DNA of 64,000 nt from Aestuariivivens sediminis (GCF_022662105.1 NZ_JAKMCP010000003.1:248001-312000); one strand, 5' to 3'. Shown: positions 26,224 to 35,802, numbered from the stretch's first letter. Notes: generated by a model not told the origin, from the sequence alone. Numbers and translations are program-made.

Positions 26224-26964
26224 ATGCTGCAACAAGATAACATATATTTATTCTTAGCCATATTACCTGCTATATCATTCCTGTATTCCAGTGTTGGTCA
26301 TGGTGGAGCAAGCGGCTATTTAGCTTTAATGGCGTTATTTACTTTTACTCCTGAGGCTATGAAACCCACAGCGCTCCTACTTAATTTATTTGTTGCCGGT
26401 ATAGCATTTTATTACTATTACAGGAGTGGGTATTTTAATTTAAAGCTTTTTTTGCCTTTTGCTGTGACCTCAATTCCCATGGCCTTTATTGGTGGTTCTA
26501 TAGAAGTTGAAGCTTCTGTTTATAAGAAAATATTGGCCGTACTCTTAGGGTTTGCTATTTTAAAAATGTTGAATGTCTTTGGTAAAGAAAAAGGCACCAT
26601 TACCAATGTACGGCTTTGGCAAGGTCTTGTTATTGGTGGTATTATTGGATTTTTCTCAGGACTTATTGGTATTGGTGGTGGCATTATACTAACGCCAATA
26701 ATCTTGTTATTACATTGGGGGAAAATGAAAGAGGCCGCAGCAGTTTCTGCTTTATTTATTTGGGTCAACTCGGCTTCTGGATTGATCGGCCAATTAAGTA
26801 GTGGCATTATAATTGAAAATGACGCCTTTGTGTTGGTAGGTGTTGCCTTAATTGGAGGTATTTTAGGAGGTTATTTAGGAAGTAAAAAAATAAATAACAC
26901 GAATTTAAGATACATATTAGCTTTTGTATTGTTCATAGCATCTATTAAATTATTATTCACCTAA
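26224..26964 (+). CDS. TauE/SafE-family membrane permease
   Basis: A polytopic protein of 246 residues with about seven hydrophobic segments and the TauE/SafE (DUF81) pattern: VGHGGASGYLALMALF near the N terminus and the repeat GLIGIGGGIILTPIILL in the second half. Family members export or import sulfite, sulfonates or organosulfur anions. Its place between the ModE-like gene and mobA, ending directly before the mobA ATG, suggests an anion tied to Moco formation, perhaps molybdate or a sulfur oxyanion. That is inference only. No ModABC transporter lies in the window. Confidence 0.85.
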   Translation: MLQQDNIYLFLAILPAISFLYSSVGHGGASGYLALMALFTFTPEAMKPTALLLNLFVAGIAFYYYYRSGYFNLKLFLPFAVTSIPMAFIGGSIEVEASVYKKILAVLLGFAILKMLNVFGKEKGTITNVRLWQGLVIGGIIGFFSGLIGIGGGIILTPIILLLHWGKMKEAAAVSALFIWVNSASGLIGQLSSGIIIENDAFVLVGVALIGGILGGYLGSKKINNTNLRYILAFVLFIASIKLLFT

Positions 26965-27543
26965 ATGATACGTACAAAAAACATAACCGGTATTATTCTT
27001 GCAGGTGGGAAAAGCTCCAGAATGGGGACCGATAAAGGTTTGTTGGAAATAAATCAAAAACCATTTGTAACGCATATTGCAGATGCCCTACAACCATTGG
27101 TTTCTGAAATTATGATAGTTTCTGATAATTCCAAATATGACGTTTTTGGATATAGAAGGATTTTGGATGTCTTTAAAGACTCCGGACCATTAGACGGGGT
27201 ATATTCCGGTTTAAAGGCCTCCAAAACCGAATATAACCTTGTTTTAAGTTGTGATATTCCTCTAATTAAGACCATTGTTTTAAAACAGTTAATTGATAGT
27301 ATTGATGCTACAAATGATGTGTTTCAAATTGAAAGTAATGGTAAGACCATGCCACTCGTTGCCTTATATAAGAAAACTTGTTTTAGAACATTCCAAGAAC
27401 TCTTAGTCAATCACGAAAAACGGCTACAATTTGCTGTTAATCAATGTAAAGTCAAAAACATTAAACTTAAACATCGGTATGATCATACGATAACAAATGT
27501 AAATACCAAACAAGAATTTAAATTACTAAATTATGAACATTAG
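26965..27543 (+). CDS. mobA: Molybdenum cofactor guanylyltransferase MobA
   Basis: MobA (192 aa) transfers GMP from GTP to Mo-molybdopterin, giving the MGD form used by DMSO-reductase-family enzymes. The N terminus shows the nucleotidyltransferase motif LAGGKSSRMGTDKG, with SGPLDGVYSGL and SCDIPLI (metal-binding aspartate) further on. In this window the clients are the nitrate reductase and the YdeP-like enzyme. Its ATG directly follows the tauE stop, and its end overlaps moaD by 11 bases. Confidence 0.95.
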   Translation: MIRTKNITGIILAGGKSSRMGTDKGLLEINQKPFVTHIADALQPLVSEIMIVSDNSKYDVFGYRRILDVFKDSGPLDGVYSGLKASKTEYNLVLSCDIPLIKTIVLKQLIDSIDATNDVFQIESNGKTMPLVALYKKTCFRTFQELLVNHEKRLQFAVNQCKVKNIKLKHRYDHTITNVNTKQEFKLLNYEH

Positions 27544-27766
27544 CATCATGTATTTTGGGCAAATAGCAGAAGTAACCGGAGTAAAAGAAGAAACCATGTT
27601 GCTTGAACATCGCTTAATATCAGAACTGGTTTCCTTTCTTATCCAAAAATACCCTGAATTGGAGTCAAAATCCTTTCAGGTGGCCCAAAATAAAGAATTA
27701 GTCTCATTTGACACCCAACTTACAGGAGAAGAGATTGCATTATTGCCTCCTTTTGCAGGTGGATAA
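27533..27766 (+). CDS. moaD: Molybdopterin synthase small subunit MoaD
   Basis: MoaD (77 aa) is a ubiquitin-like sulfur carrier. It ends in PPFAGG, the double-glycine tail that is adenylylated and turned into a thiocarboxylate before giving sulfur to precursor Z in the MoaD-MoaE complex. It overlaps the mobA end. The adenylylating enzyme MoeB/HesA is not encoded in this operon and must come from elsewhere in the genome. Confidence 0.94.
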   Translation: MNISIMYFGQIAEVTGVKEETMLLEHRLISELVSFLIQKYPELESKSFQVAQNKELVSFDTQLTGEEIALLPPFAGG

Positions 27767-27852
27767 TATCAAGACTTTTCCCGAGGTAAGGCCGGCTTTA
27801 TAGCTCATTAAATTAAGATCCAAAACGATTTAACCATTTAGACACAATAAAA

Positions 27853-28296
27853 ATGAAAGATAACAAAATTAAAAATGTATTCCACCAGGGGGCTATTACT
27901 TCCGATTTCATAGGTTCATCTATTGCCAAGCACCAAACTAAAACCGCTATAGGGGCGCACAATATATTCTTAGGGCAAATACGTGCAGATCAAATTAATG
28001 GCAAAACCATAACGGCTATAGAATATACCGCTTATGAAGATATGGCTAATGCCAAGTTTCATGAGATACGTGAAACAGCTTTTGAAAAATTCGATCTAAC
28101 CTGCATGCATATTTATCATAGTTTGGGTGAAGTGAAAGCGGGTGAAATATGTTTGTTTGTCTTTGTTTCCTCACCACGCCGAAGGATGGTTTTTGAAGCT
28201 TTGGAATTTATTGTAGAACGCATTAAGGCAGATGTCCCCGTCTTTGGAAGAGAGCGGTTCGAAGACGATACACATCAGTGGAAAGTAAATTCTTAA
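27853..28296 (+). CDS. moaE: Molybdopterin synthase large subunit MoaE
   Basis: MoaE (147 aa) forms the catalytic half of molybdopterin synthase. IEYTAYEDMA, HSLGEVKAGEICLFVFVSS and the C-terminal DVPVFGRE region are recognised. The first active-site lysine (Lys119 in E. coli) is kept in ERIKADVP. The WKKE motif that supplies the second lysine is FGRE here, so that position is glycine or, with a one-residue shift, arginine. It sits 86 bases after moaD in the same operon. Confidence 0.93.
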   Translation: MKDNKIKNVFHQGAITSDFIGSSIAKHQTKTAIGAHNIFLGQIRADQINGKTITAIEYTAYEDMANAKFHEIRETAFEKFDLTCMHIYHSLGEVKAGEICLFVFVSSPRRRMVFEALEFIVERIKADVPVFGRERFEDDTHQWKVNS

Positions 28297-28330
28297 GAGT
28301 TCAAATTCAGCAAATAGTAAAACAGAAAAT

Positions 28331-29242
28331 ATGGTAGACATTACAAATAAAAACAAAACTTTACGCGTTGCAACAGCCCAGGCTATTGTTAAAGTGAGTA
28401 AACCTGAAACCATCACAGCCATACAAAATGACTCAGTCCCAAAGGGCAATGTATTTGCCATGAGCAAAGCGGCCGGGTTGCTTGGAGTAAAGCGAACGCC
28501 CGATTTATTGCCAGACTGTCACCCCTTACCTATTGAGTTTACCGGTATAGAATATGAAATAGAAAACTTAGAAATTAAAATCTTATTCACCGTTAAAACC
28601 ATATACAAAACCGGTGTCGAGGTAGAAGCCATGCATGGTGCAAGTGTTGTCGCATTAAATATGTACGATATGTTGAAACCCATCGACAAAGGAATAGAAA
28701 TTAAACAAATTAAATTGCTTTCCAAAAAAGGAGGTAAATCTGACTTTAAAGATCGATTTAAAACGAATTTATCTGCTGCCGTGGTTGTTTGTAGTGATAC
28801 CATTTCGGCAGGCCATAAAGAAGATAAAGCAGGCAAGGCCATTATAAAAAAGCTTGAAACCTGTAATGTATCCATTTTTGAATATATTATCATTCCGGAT
28901 GAGAAAGATGTGATTCAGAATAAAGTAAAATATTATCAGGAAAAGGGTGTAGATATGGTTATTTTTACTGGTGGCACAGGACTTTCACCTCGCGATATCA
29001 CACCGGAAGCCCTAATTCCATTATTGGATAGAAGGATTCCCGGAATTGAGGAAGCCATCCGTAGTTATGGGCAAGAACGCATGCCATTTTCAATGTTATC
29101 GAGAAGCATTGCAGGAACCCTAAAGAATACATTAGTGTTGGCTTTACCAGGCTCAACTAATGGTGCAAGAGAATCCATGGACGCCATCTTTCCAGCAATT
29201 TTACACAGTTTTCGGGTTTTAAAAGGTGCCAGACATGATTAG
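28331..29242 (+). CDS. moaCB: Fused MoaC-MoaB molybdenum cofactor biosynthesis protein
   Basis: A fusion of 303 residues. Residues 1-145 are MoaC, the cyclic pyranopterin monophosphate synthase (TPDLLPDCHPLPIEF, VEAMHGASVVALNMYDM, KKGGKSD). From about 150 to the end lies a MoaB/MogA domain (VVVCSDTISAG, IFTGGTGLSPRD, LPGSTNGARESM), which adenylylates molybdopterin before metal insertion by MoeA. The fusion joins an early and a late step of the pathway in one chain. MoaCB fusions are known in other Bacteroidota. It begins 34 bases after moaE and ends 12 before moaA. Confidence 0.95.
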   Translation: MVDITNKNKTLRVATAQAIVKVSKPETITAIQNDSVPKGNVFAMSKAAGLLGVKRTPDLLPDCHPLPIEFTGIEYEIENLEIKILFTVKTIYKTGVEVEAMHGASVVALNMYDMLKPIDKGIEIKQIKLLSKKGGKSDFKDRFKTNLSAAVVVCSDTISAGHKEDKAGKAIIKKLETCNVSIFEYIIIPDEKDVIQNKVKYYQEKGVDMVIFTGGTGLSPRDITPEALIPLLDRRIPGIEEAIRSYGQERMPFSMLSRSIAGTLKNTLVLALPGSTNGARESMDAIFPAILHSFRVLKGARHD

Positions 29243-29254
29243 GACAAAAATAGA

Positions 29255-30271
29255 ATGAGAACTTTGAAAGAAAGTAAAAACATATTAAGGGATTCGCATG
29301 GCAGAGTACATAGCTATTTACGTATTTCCCTGACCGAACGTTGTAATTTAAGGTGCACTTATTGTATGCCAGAAAATGGAGTGCAACTCGCTCCTAAAAG
29401 TCATTTGATGACTTACGAAGAAGTATACGATATTGCCAGACTCTTTGTAAAGCATGGTGTAACTAAAATTCGTTTAACCGGCGGGGAACCCTTGGTGCGA
29501 AAGGATATCCCTGTTATTCTAGAAAAACTTGCAAGCCTTCCGGTAGAACTCTCCATGACTTCTAATGCCATAACTATTGACAGGTTCATTCCGGATCTTA
29601 AAAAATACGGTGTTAAAAACCTCAATATTAGCTTAGACAGCTTAGATCGTAAAAAGTTTGAACAGATTACACGTCGCAATCAATTTGATAAAGTGTACAG
29701 CAATATTTTACTTTTGATTAAGGAAGGATTTAAGGTAAAGGTCAATGCCGTGCTCATTAAAGGATTTAATGATAACGAGATCATTAAATTTATTCATTTA
29801 ACTGAAAAACTACCTGTTTCGGTGAGATTTATAGAATTTATGCCATTTGATGGCAATAAATGGGATATGGCAAAAATGGTATCGTACAACGATGTGATGA
29901 ACCGCGTTCACGCTGTTTTCCAAAAGGAAGACCTATTAAAGTTAAGCGATGCGCCACATGACACTTCTAAAAATTTCAAAATTAAAGGTTATATAGGTAG
30001 CTTTGCTATAATAAGCTCAGTAACGAACCCGTTTTGTGACTCGTGCAACCGATTGCGAATAACAGCCAACGGACAGCTAAAAAATTGCTTGTTTTCATCT
30101 TCCGAATCTGATTTGTTAACACCGTTGCGTCAAGGCAAATCGATTGAAGGTATCATTCAAAAAGCCGTCCAGGCTAAATTTAAAATACGCGGTGGCATGG
30201 ATACGTTAAAGAAACTTCAAGACCCCGATTTACATTCCAATAACCGGAGTATGATATCTATTGGCGGATAG
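29255..30271 (+). CDS. moaA: GTP 3',8-cyclase MoaA
   Basis: MoaA (338 aa) is the radical-SAM enzyme that, with MoaC, converts GTP to precursor Z. The SAM cluster motif is in TERCNLRCTYCMP near residue 32. The C-terminal second cluster uses Cys residues in NPFCDSCNRLR and LKNCLF. The chain ends in SIGG, matching the GG tail needed for activity in MoaA. It is the last gene of the Moco operon and converges with the rubredoxin-fusion gene 80 bases away, where I see only a weak 5-bp hairpin and no convincing terminator. Confidence 0.96.
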   Translation: MRTLKESKNILRDSHGRVHSYLRISLTERCNLRCTYCMPENGVQLAPKSHLMTYEEVYDIARLFVKHGVTKIRLTGGEPLVRKDIPVILEKLASLPVELSMTSNAITIDRFIPDLKKYGVKNLNISLDSLDRKKFEQITRRNQFDKVYSNILLLIKEGFKVKVNAVLIKGFNDNEIIKFIHLTEKLPVSVRFIEFMPFDGNKWDMAKMVSYNDVMNRVHAVFQKEDLLKLSDAPHDTSKNFKIKGYIGSFAIISSVTNPFCDSCNRLRITANGQLKNCLFSSSESDLLTPLRQGKSIEGIIQKAVQAKFKIRGGMDTLKKLQDPDLHSNNRSMISIGG

Positions 30272-30351
30272 CCAAGCTTTAAAAAAAACGGTCGTAATCA
30301 AGAAAAATGGACGCGCTTGTTTAAAGCGACTTCTAAAAGGGTTATGGTTCA

Positions 30352-31794
30352 TTAAGCATTACTCTTTTTTAGGTATGTTATTTTTTTTAAATTCTCTTTA
30401 GGTGCTTCACATAGAGAACAGACATAATTTTCAGGTAACATTTCAAATGGGGTTTCAGGAGGAATATTTTGTATTCTATCACCATAAGACTCATTATATA
30501 TTGTAAGACAATCGAGGCATTGATATACCAATTCTTCCTTTTTTTCACAGACATCGTCTTCGGATAATTCGACTTCCATTTCCTGTCCCAATTGATCAAA
30601 ATACAATTGACTCAATTCCATAAGCAAGCCCGGTAATTCAACTTTATCGACATCTTGGACATGCATAATGTAATCTCTTGTATTCGGATCAAAATTTTTG
30701 GCATATAATAAATTATAGGTATCCCTAATAACAAAATCCCCTTGCAATTCAGGTTGCTTGTTTTTTTCTATTACAATAGAGGTAAAGTAATATGCACTGC
30801 TTTCATAGTCGGTAATTCCAAAAGTCAGTCCATAAGTACTGATATCATTCTGGTCAAAATTGGTTACTAAATATTTTTTCAAGTACAGTGCATCCTTATT
30901 TGCAACCGGTAGATGCCAATTCAATTCCAACATCGAGTGGCGCACGTTTATTCCAAACTTTCCTAGAAACTTTTCCCATTGTAATTTAGCACTTATTGGT
31001 ATTCCTTTAACTATAAAAGATTTCCATGGAGTTATTGATATTTTGCCGATTTTACTCTCGGCACAGAGTTCACACATGGCCTTTAAAAAAGTCAGATCGT
31101 ATAAGTTATTCCTCCAATACAAACCCAACCAGTATTTATCGGTACCTATTCGATTCATACCTTCAAAATAAGGAAAAGGATAAAATGGCACCTCCAGGGG
31201 TTCATCCACAGTTCTGTTATTCGTGTCCACAGCATCACTAACCAACTCAAATACTGTTTCAATGGTTTCCGGTTCCTCTTTGAGGATATGTTCTATCGCC
31301 AATTCAAATTTATCCAATTCCCAACTATACACTAAAGCAGGATACATTTGTGTTTGTTTCCATCCTGGCAACCTTAGATAGACATACCAATAATCTTCAT
31401 GTGCCGAGGCTATAAAATTTATGTGTCCGGTAAACAAGGGTACCAAACGCTGTCTGGGATCCGTAATATTAACCCTTAATCGCAAATTATGCTTAAACTG
31501 CTCTAATATGTACAAGTACCGATCTCCCGTAAGCCATGGAGTACTTGGAAATATATCCGCCGACACATAAGAGGATACTATATTCTCGATACTCGCTTTA
31601 CCCGGTTCAACCACTTGAATCTTATCGAACTTGGCCAATTGACCTTGATCAATTTTGTCGGGAAAAATGATATCTTGTCTAGAACCAAAAGAAATAGCAT
31701 TCAATCCCAATTGTTCTGCCATTTCACAAATGTATTTTAACTCTCCAGGAGATAAAACCCCTCCGTTTACGATTAATCGGTTTAATTCCTTCAT
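30352..31794 (-). CDS. Rubredoxin fused to a siroheme-less sulfite/nitrite-reductase-like scaffold
   Basis: A protein of 480 residues. The N-terminal part resembles the ferredoxin-like half-domains of nitrite/sulfite reductases (LIVNGGVLSPGELKYICEMAEQLG, SFGSRQDI; later KISITPWKSFIVKGI). I do not find the C-x5-C and C-x3-C pairs that bind the [4Fe-4S]-siroheme centre. The last 60 residues are a rubredoxin: CLDC (YQCLDCLTIYNE) and CSLC (YVCSLCEAP) bind one iron. It lies 56 bases after the nitrate reductase fusion gene on the same strand, so it probably supplies or relays electrons to that enzyme. The scaffold may bind a partner without catalysis. Confidence 0.75.
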   Translation of the reverse strand: MKELNRLIVNGGVLSPGELKYICEMAEQLGLNAISFGSRQDIIFPDKIDQGQLAKFDKIQVVEPGKASIENIVSSYVSADIFPSTPWLTGDRYLYILEQFKHNLRLRVNITDPRQRLVPLFTGHINFIASAHEDYWYVYLRLPGWKQTQMYPALVYSWELDKFELAIEHILKEEPETIETVFELVSDAVDTNNRTVDEPLEVPFYPFPYFEGMNRIGTDKYWLGLYWRNNLYDLTFLKAMCELCAESKIGKISITPWKSFIVKGIPISAKLQWEKFLGKFGINVRHSMLELNWHLPVANKDALYLKKYLVTNFDQNDISTYGLTFGITDYESSAYYFTSIVIEKNKQPELQGDFVIRDTYNLLYAKNFDPNTRDYIMHVQDVDKVELPGLLMELSQLYFDQLGQEMEVELSEDDVCEKKEELVYQCLDCLTIYNESYGDRIQNIPPETPFEMLPENYVCSLCEAPKENLKKITYLKKSNA

Positions 31795-31850
31795 TTGTCA
31801 TTATTATTATTGTCTCATATCCACTTTACCGTGTCCTACCTTCCTCGAAT

Positions 31851-34800
31851 TTATACTAAAACTTTAGCTTTACTCAACAATTCACGTACCTCGGTCTTAC
31901 AACTCCCGCAACCCAGGCCTGCACCTGTTGTTTTACACAACTCGGTAAAATCGGTACACCCTCCTGATATGGCTTCCAGAATATTACCATCGCCCACCTG
32001 ACTGCATGAACACACCAACTTACCCAATACCGGTTTATCAATTGACGATCCACGCAGTAGCGTATTCCGTTTTTCTGACATTTCAATCTTACTCTCGATC
32101 ATGGTTTTAAATTCTGCAAACTCAGTTTTGTCACCCATTAAAATGGCACCTACCAACAAGTCGTCTTTCACAATACATTTTTTATAATAGCGTTTGGAGA
32201 TATCAGTAAAAACAACTTGTTCATAACTCATGTCATTATCCGGTATATTAACATCCCCTATACTGCACAAATTAAGATCATTAAACTTTAAAATATTCAT
32301 TAGTACAGAACCATGATATGAACAGCTAATATCGCCAGCTATGAAATTTGCTAAAATAGCAGCTTGTTCTTCCGCCGCAGAAGTTATTCCAAATAACTGA
32401 TTGTTAAATTCGGCTATTTCACCAATGGCAAATATATTTGGATTTGAAGATTGCAGATGCTGATTTACTTTTACGCCTCGCCCGCAGATAATTCCATTAG
32501 ATCGTGCCACTTCAACATTTGGTATGGTGCCAATGGCATAAACAATGGCATTGGCTACTATAAATTTCCCACTCTTTAAGGTAATATTTAACTCTCCTGT
32601 ATCTTCATCATCAAATACAGTACTCACTTCATTATCAAAATAAATTTGAATCCCTCGCTCTTGAACATCAAGGGCCAGCAACTTACTTGAAACTTTATCC
32701 AACTGGCGTTCCATTAATCTGGACCCCCTCTGAATAATGGTTATTTTAACTTGTTTATGCTTAAGAGCTGCAGCCAATTCCAAGCCTAACAATCCGCCGC
32801 CCACAATAACAACATGTTGTTGTTCTGAAGGTAAATTGGTAGCCTCCAAATAGGATTTAAACTTATCGGCATCTAACTTATTACGCATGGTAAAACGTCC
32901 CGGCATATCTATTTGTACATCCTTAGGAATAAAAGCACGGCTTCCGGTTGCCAATATTAATTTATCAAATCCATGGGTTACACCATTACTATCCGTAACC
33001 GTTTTCGATTCTTTATCAATTTCAGAAATCCAAGTTTGCGGATAGGTCATCACGTTCAACTTGTTCAATTCTGTCTTTTTAATTTTTAACAACTGTTCCC
33101 ATGTTAATTCTTCGGTCACATATTCGGGAAGCAACACTCTATTATAGAACAGATTGGATTCTTTTGAAAACACATGAATGTCATCTTGCTCATTATATTC
33201 CCTGTAATTCTGAATAAAGCGAAATGCAGCTGCACCTGCTCCTACAACAATTAATTTTTCTACAGGTTTTTTATATTTTGATACAGCAACCGTTGTAAAT
33301 TTAAAATCGGGTTCTTTGGATAAGGGATCAATAAGTGTATTGGTCAAATTATTTGCACGATTCAAATCGTTTTGAAGTTGTTTTCCCCAATGCATCGGTA
33401 AAAATACCACCCCTTTTTTTATGGTATCGGTTATTTTGGCGCGAACCCTAACGACCCCATTCTTACTGCGTATCTCCGTAATATCTCCATTTTTCAGTTT
33501 GTTTAAATAGGCATCAACCGGATTAATTTCCAAGACTGGTTTGGGATAATGTGTTTTTAATCTGGACACCTTTCCTGTACGGGTCATTGTATGCCATTGA
33601 TCTCGAACCCTTCCGGTAGTTAGGATAAGTGGATAGTCCTCACTAGGCATCACGGAGGTGTTTAACACTTGTTCGGGAATATTAAAAACTGCTTTTTGTG
33701 TAGGCGTATAGAACTTCTTATCTCCGAATAATCTTGGTGTTCCTGTATGTCTGTATTCAGGAACCGGCCATTGAAATGTGCCTTCATTCTTTAAGCGATC
33801 ATAATTTAAATAGGACACGTCGATATGAGTGTCCTTAGTCATTTCACTATACTCGTCATAGATCTCCTCAGCACTGTTATAATTAAATCCACGAAAACCC
33901 ATGCGCTGCGCAAAATCACAAAATATTTCAACGTCCGGACGTGCTTCGCCAGGGGCATTAATGACTTGTGGCAAGTACGATATACGTCTTTCTGAATTGG
34001 TCATGGTTCCCTCTTTCTCTAACCAACCTGCCGCGGGAAGCACTAAATCGGCATAATCGACGGTATCCGATCGATAGGAAATATCCTGAACTACAACAAA
34101 CTTAGCTTGTTTTAAAGCCCTTTCTATACGATGGGTATTGGGCAAACTAACCAGTGGGTTGGTACATGCAATCCATATGGCCTTCAACTTACCTTGTTCA
34201 AGCGCATCAAACATTTCGGTAGCGGTATAGCCCGGTTTCTCCGAAATTCCATCAACACCCCAAAAGCGGGCCACTTCACGGCGATGTTCTTCATTATTCA
34301 GATCTTTGTGAACCGCCAAAAGATTTGCCATACCCCCTACTTCACGGCCACCCATGGCATTGGGCTGACCCGTTAATGAAAATGGTCCTGATCCTGGTTT
34401 TCCCACCTGTCCTGTGATAAGTGATAAATTAAGTAAAGCTGTATTTTTATTGACTCCAATGGCGCTCTGGTTTAGACCCATAGCCCACATACTTATGAAT
34501 CCTTTGGACAGACCGATAAAATCGGCTGCTTTTCTTAAGTCTTTTTCTGGTACGCCACACATGTTTGCCGCTTTTTTTATGGAAACAGAACAAATTTGAT
34601 CCCTATATTCCTTAAATCCTTCTGTGTGATTATTTATGAAATCTTCATCTATCAGTCCCCTCTCAAATAGGCAGCGACCAATTGCATTATACAGTATAAT
34701 GTCTGTACCGGGAAGTAATTGCAAATGTAAATCCGCAAAATGAGCAGAATCGGTTTTACGAGGGTCCACCACTATAATTTTTATATCAGGATTTTTCTCT

Positions 34801-35372
34801 TTATGCATTTCAATACGGCGAAAGAGAATGGGATGACACCAAGCAGGATTTGCCCCGGCAATAAAAAAACAATCTGCAAGTTCTATGTCTTCATATGAAA
34901 TAGGCACGCTGTCCTCTCCAAAAGTTTTTTTATAGCCCACCACGGCCGAGCTCATACACAACCGCGAATTGGTATCGATATTATTGGTACCCAAAAACCC
35001 CTTGGTCAGCTTATTGGCTATATAATATTCTTCCGTCAAGCTTTGTCCAGATACATAAAATCCAACACTGTCAGGTCCATAGCGTTTAATAATTGATTTA
35101 AAAACACTACTGGCTCTATCCAAGGCATCGTCCCAACTAACACGTTCAAGCGGATGCGACCTGCTCCAACGCATCTCAGGATATAGAATTCTATCGGAGG
35201 TATCATTTACCACATAATGCAGATTCATGCCCTTGGAACAAAGCATTCCCTTGTTTACGGGATGATCTTTATCGCCTTCAACAATAACCTTGTTATTGCT
35301 ATCTTTCCTAACGACGATACCACAACCCACCCCACAGTAAGAACATGTTGTTTTTATCTCATTATTAACCAT
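31851..35372 (-). CDS. nasA: Assimilatory nitrate reductase fused to a NirB-like FAD oxidoreductase and BFD domain
   Basis: A fusion of 1173 residues. Residues 1-700 are a Nas/Nap-type molybdoenzyme: the [4Fe-4S] motif CSYCGVGC with GMLCSKG, the Mo-ligand cysteine in SRLCMSSAV, and a C-terminal molydopterin domain with TGRVRDQWHTMTRTG. From about 705 to 1090 comes a pyridine nucleotide-disulfide oxidoreductase module like the N terminus of NirB (VVGAGAAAFRF, VIVGGGLLGLELAAAL, AIGEIAEF). The tail is a BFD-like [2Fe-2S] domain (CSCSQVGDGN, GCGSCK). It therefore carries its own NAD(P)H-to-nitrate electron path. No Tat signal, so cytoplasmic. MobA supplies its cofactor. Confidence 0.93.
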   Translation of the reverse strand: MVNNEIKTTCSYCGVGCGIVVRKDSNNKVIVEGDKDHPVNKGMLCSKGMNLHYVVNDTSDRILYPEMRWSRSHPLERVSWDDALDRASSVFKSIIKRYGPDSVGFYVSGQSLTEEYYIANKLTKGFLGTNNIDTNSRLCMSSAVVGYKKTFGEDSVPISYEDIELADCFFIAGANPAWCHPILFRRIEMHKEKNPDIKIIVVDPRKTDSAHFADLHLQLLPGTDIILYNAIGRCLFERGLIDEDFINNHTEGFKEYRDQICSVSIKKAANMCGVPEKDLRKAADFIGLSKGFISMWAMGLNQSAIGVNKNTALLNLSLITGQVGKPGSGPFSLTGQPNAMGGREVGGMANLLAVHKDLNNEEHRREVARFWGVDGISEKPGYTATEMFDALEQGKLKAIWIACTNPLVSLPNTHRIERALKQAKFVVVQDISYRSDTVDYADLVLPAAGWLEKEGTMTNSERRISYLPQVINAPGEARPDVEIFCDFAQRMGFRGFNYNSAEEIYDEYSEMTKDTHIDVSYLNYDRLKNEGTFQWPVPEYRHTGTPRLFGDKKFYTPTQKAVFNIPEQVLNTSVMPSEDYPLILTTGRVRDQWHTMTRTGKVSRLKTHYPKPVLEINPVDAYLNKLKNGDITEIRSKNGVVRVRAKITDTIKKGVVFLPMHWGKQLQNDLNRANNLTNTLIDPLSKEPDFKFTTVAVSKYKKPVEKLIVVGAGAAAFRFIQNYREYNEQDDIHVFSKESNLFYNRVLLPEYVTEELTWEQLLKIKKTELNKLNVMTYPQTWISEIDKESKTVTDSNGVTHGFDKLILATGSRAFIPKDVQIDMPGRFTMRNKLDADKFKSYLEATNLPSEQQHVVIVGGGLLGLELAAALKHKQVKITIIQRGSRLMERQLDKVSSKLLALDVQERGIQIYFDNEVSTVFDDEDTGELNITLKSGKFIVANAIVYAIGTIPNVEVARSNGIICGRGVKVNQHLQSSNPNIFAIGEIAEFNNQLFGITSAAEEQAAILANFIAGDISCSYHGSVLMNILKFNDLNLCSIGDVNIPDNDMSYEQVVFTDISKRYYKKCIVKDDLLVGAILMGDKTEFAEFKTMIESKIEMSEKRNTLLRGSSIDKPVLGKLVCSCSQVGDGNILEAISGGCTDFTELCKTTGAGLGCGSCKTEVRELLSKAKVLV

Positions 35373-35774
35373 TTACATATTTGATTTTCGACGAATTAAA
35401 CCATTATAACAACACCAAACAAGATCATTTATATATTATTCCCAATCTCATAAAAAAGCTCCACATAATTTCCAATTCACTAAAAAACAATCAAAATTAT
35501 TAGTGTTTTACAAGTCTGTGTTTATTCCAAAGTTAATTAACCTAATTTTCAAGATTCAGATGCTACTTAACCATAGTCCATAATATCATTCCAATATAGG
35601 TACTGATTATTCATCCCGAATGGTTAACCACATAAGATAGCCCTCTAATAATGCTAAATCATAAACAACCCGTTAACTATAAAATTCCTCAGCAATGATA
35701 TTTAAAGTAATTTATGGTATTTGAAAATCAAATTTATTGTATCAATCGTATTTAAATCGGAATTATACTAACAA

Positions 35775-35782
35775 CAAATCTA
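35775..35782 (-). promoter_or_regulatory. -7 element at the distal nitrate reductase promoter
   Basis: Minus-strand TAGATTTG, an exact match, overlaps the regulon site by two bases. It is the best placed of four matches upstream of the gene, but its use is not shown. Confidence 0.35.
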
Positions 35783-35796
35783 AGTATAAATACGTA
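35781..35796 (-). promoter_or_regulatory. Regulon site 1 upstream of the nitrate reductase
   Basis: TAAGTA-TAAA-TACGTA differs from the perfect palindrome by one base in the right half. It abuts a -7 match in the same way as at nirB and the Crp/Fnr gene. Confidence 0.55.
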
Positions 35797-35802
35797 ATTA
35801 TT

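Noticed and set aside
30320-30340. Hairpin between moaA and the rubredoxin-fusion gene as a bidirectional terminator
   Set aside because: Only a 5-bp CGCTT/AAGCG stem with no T run.
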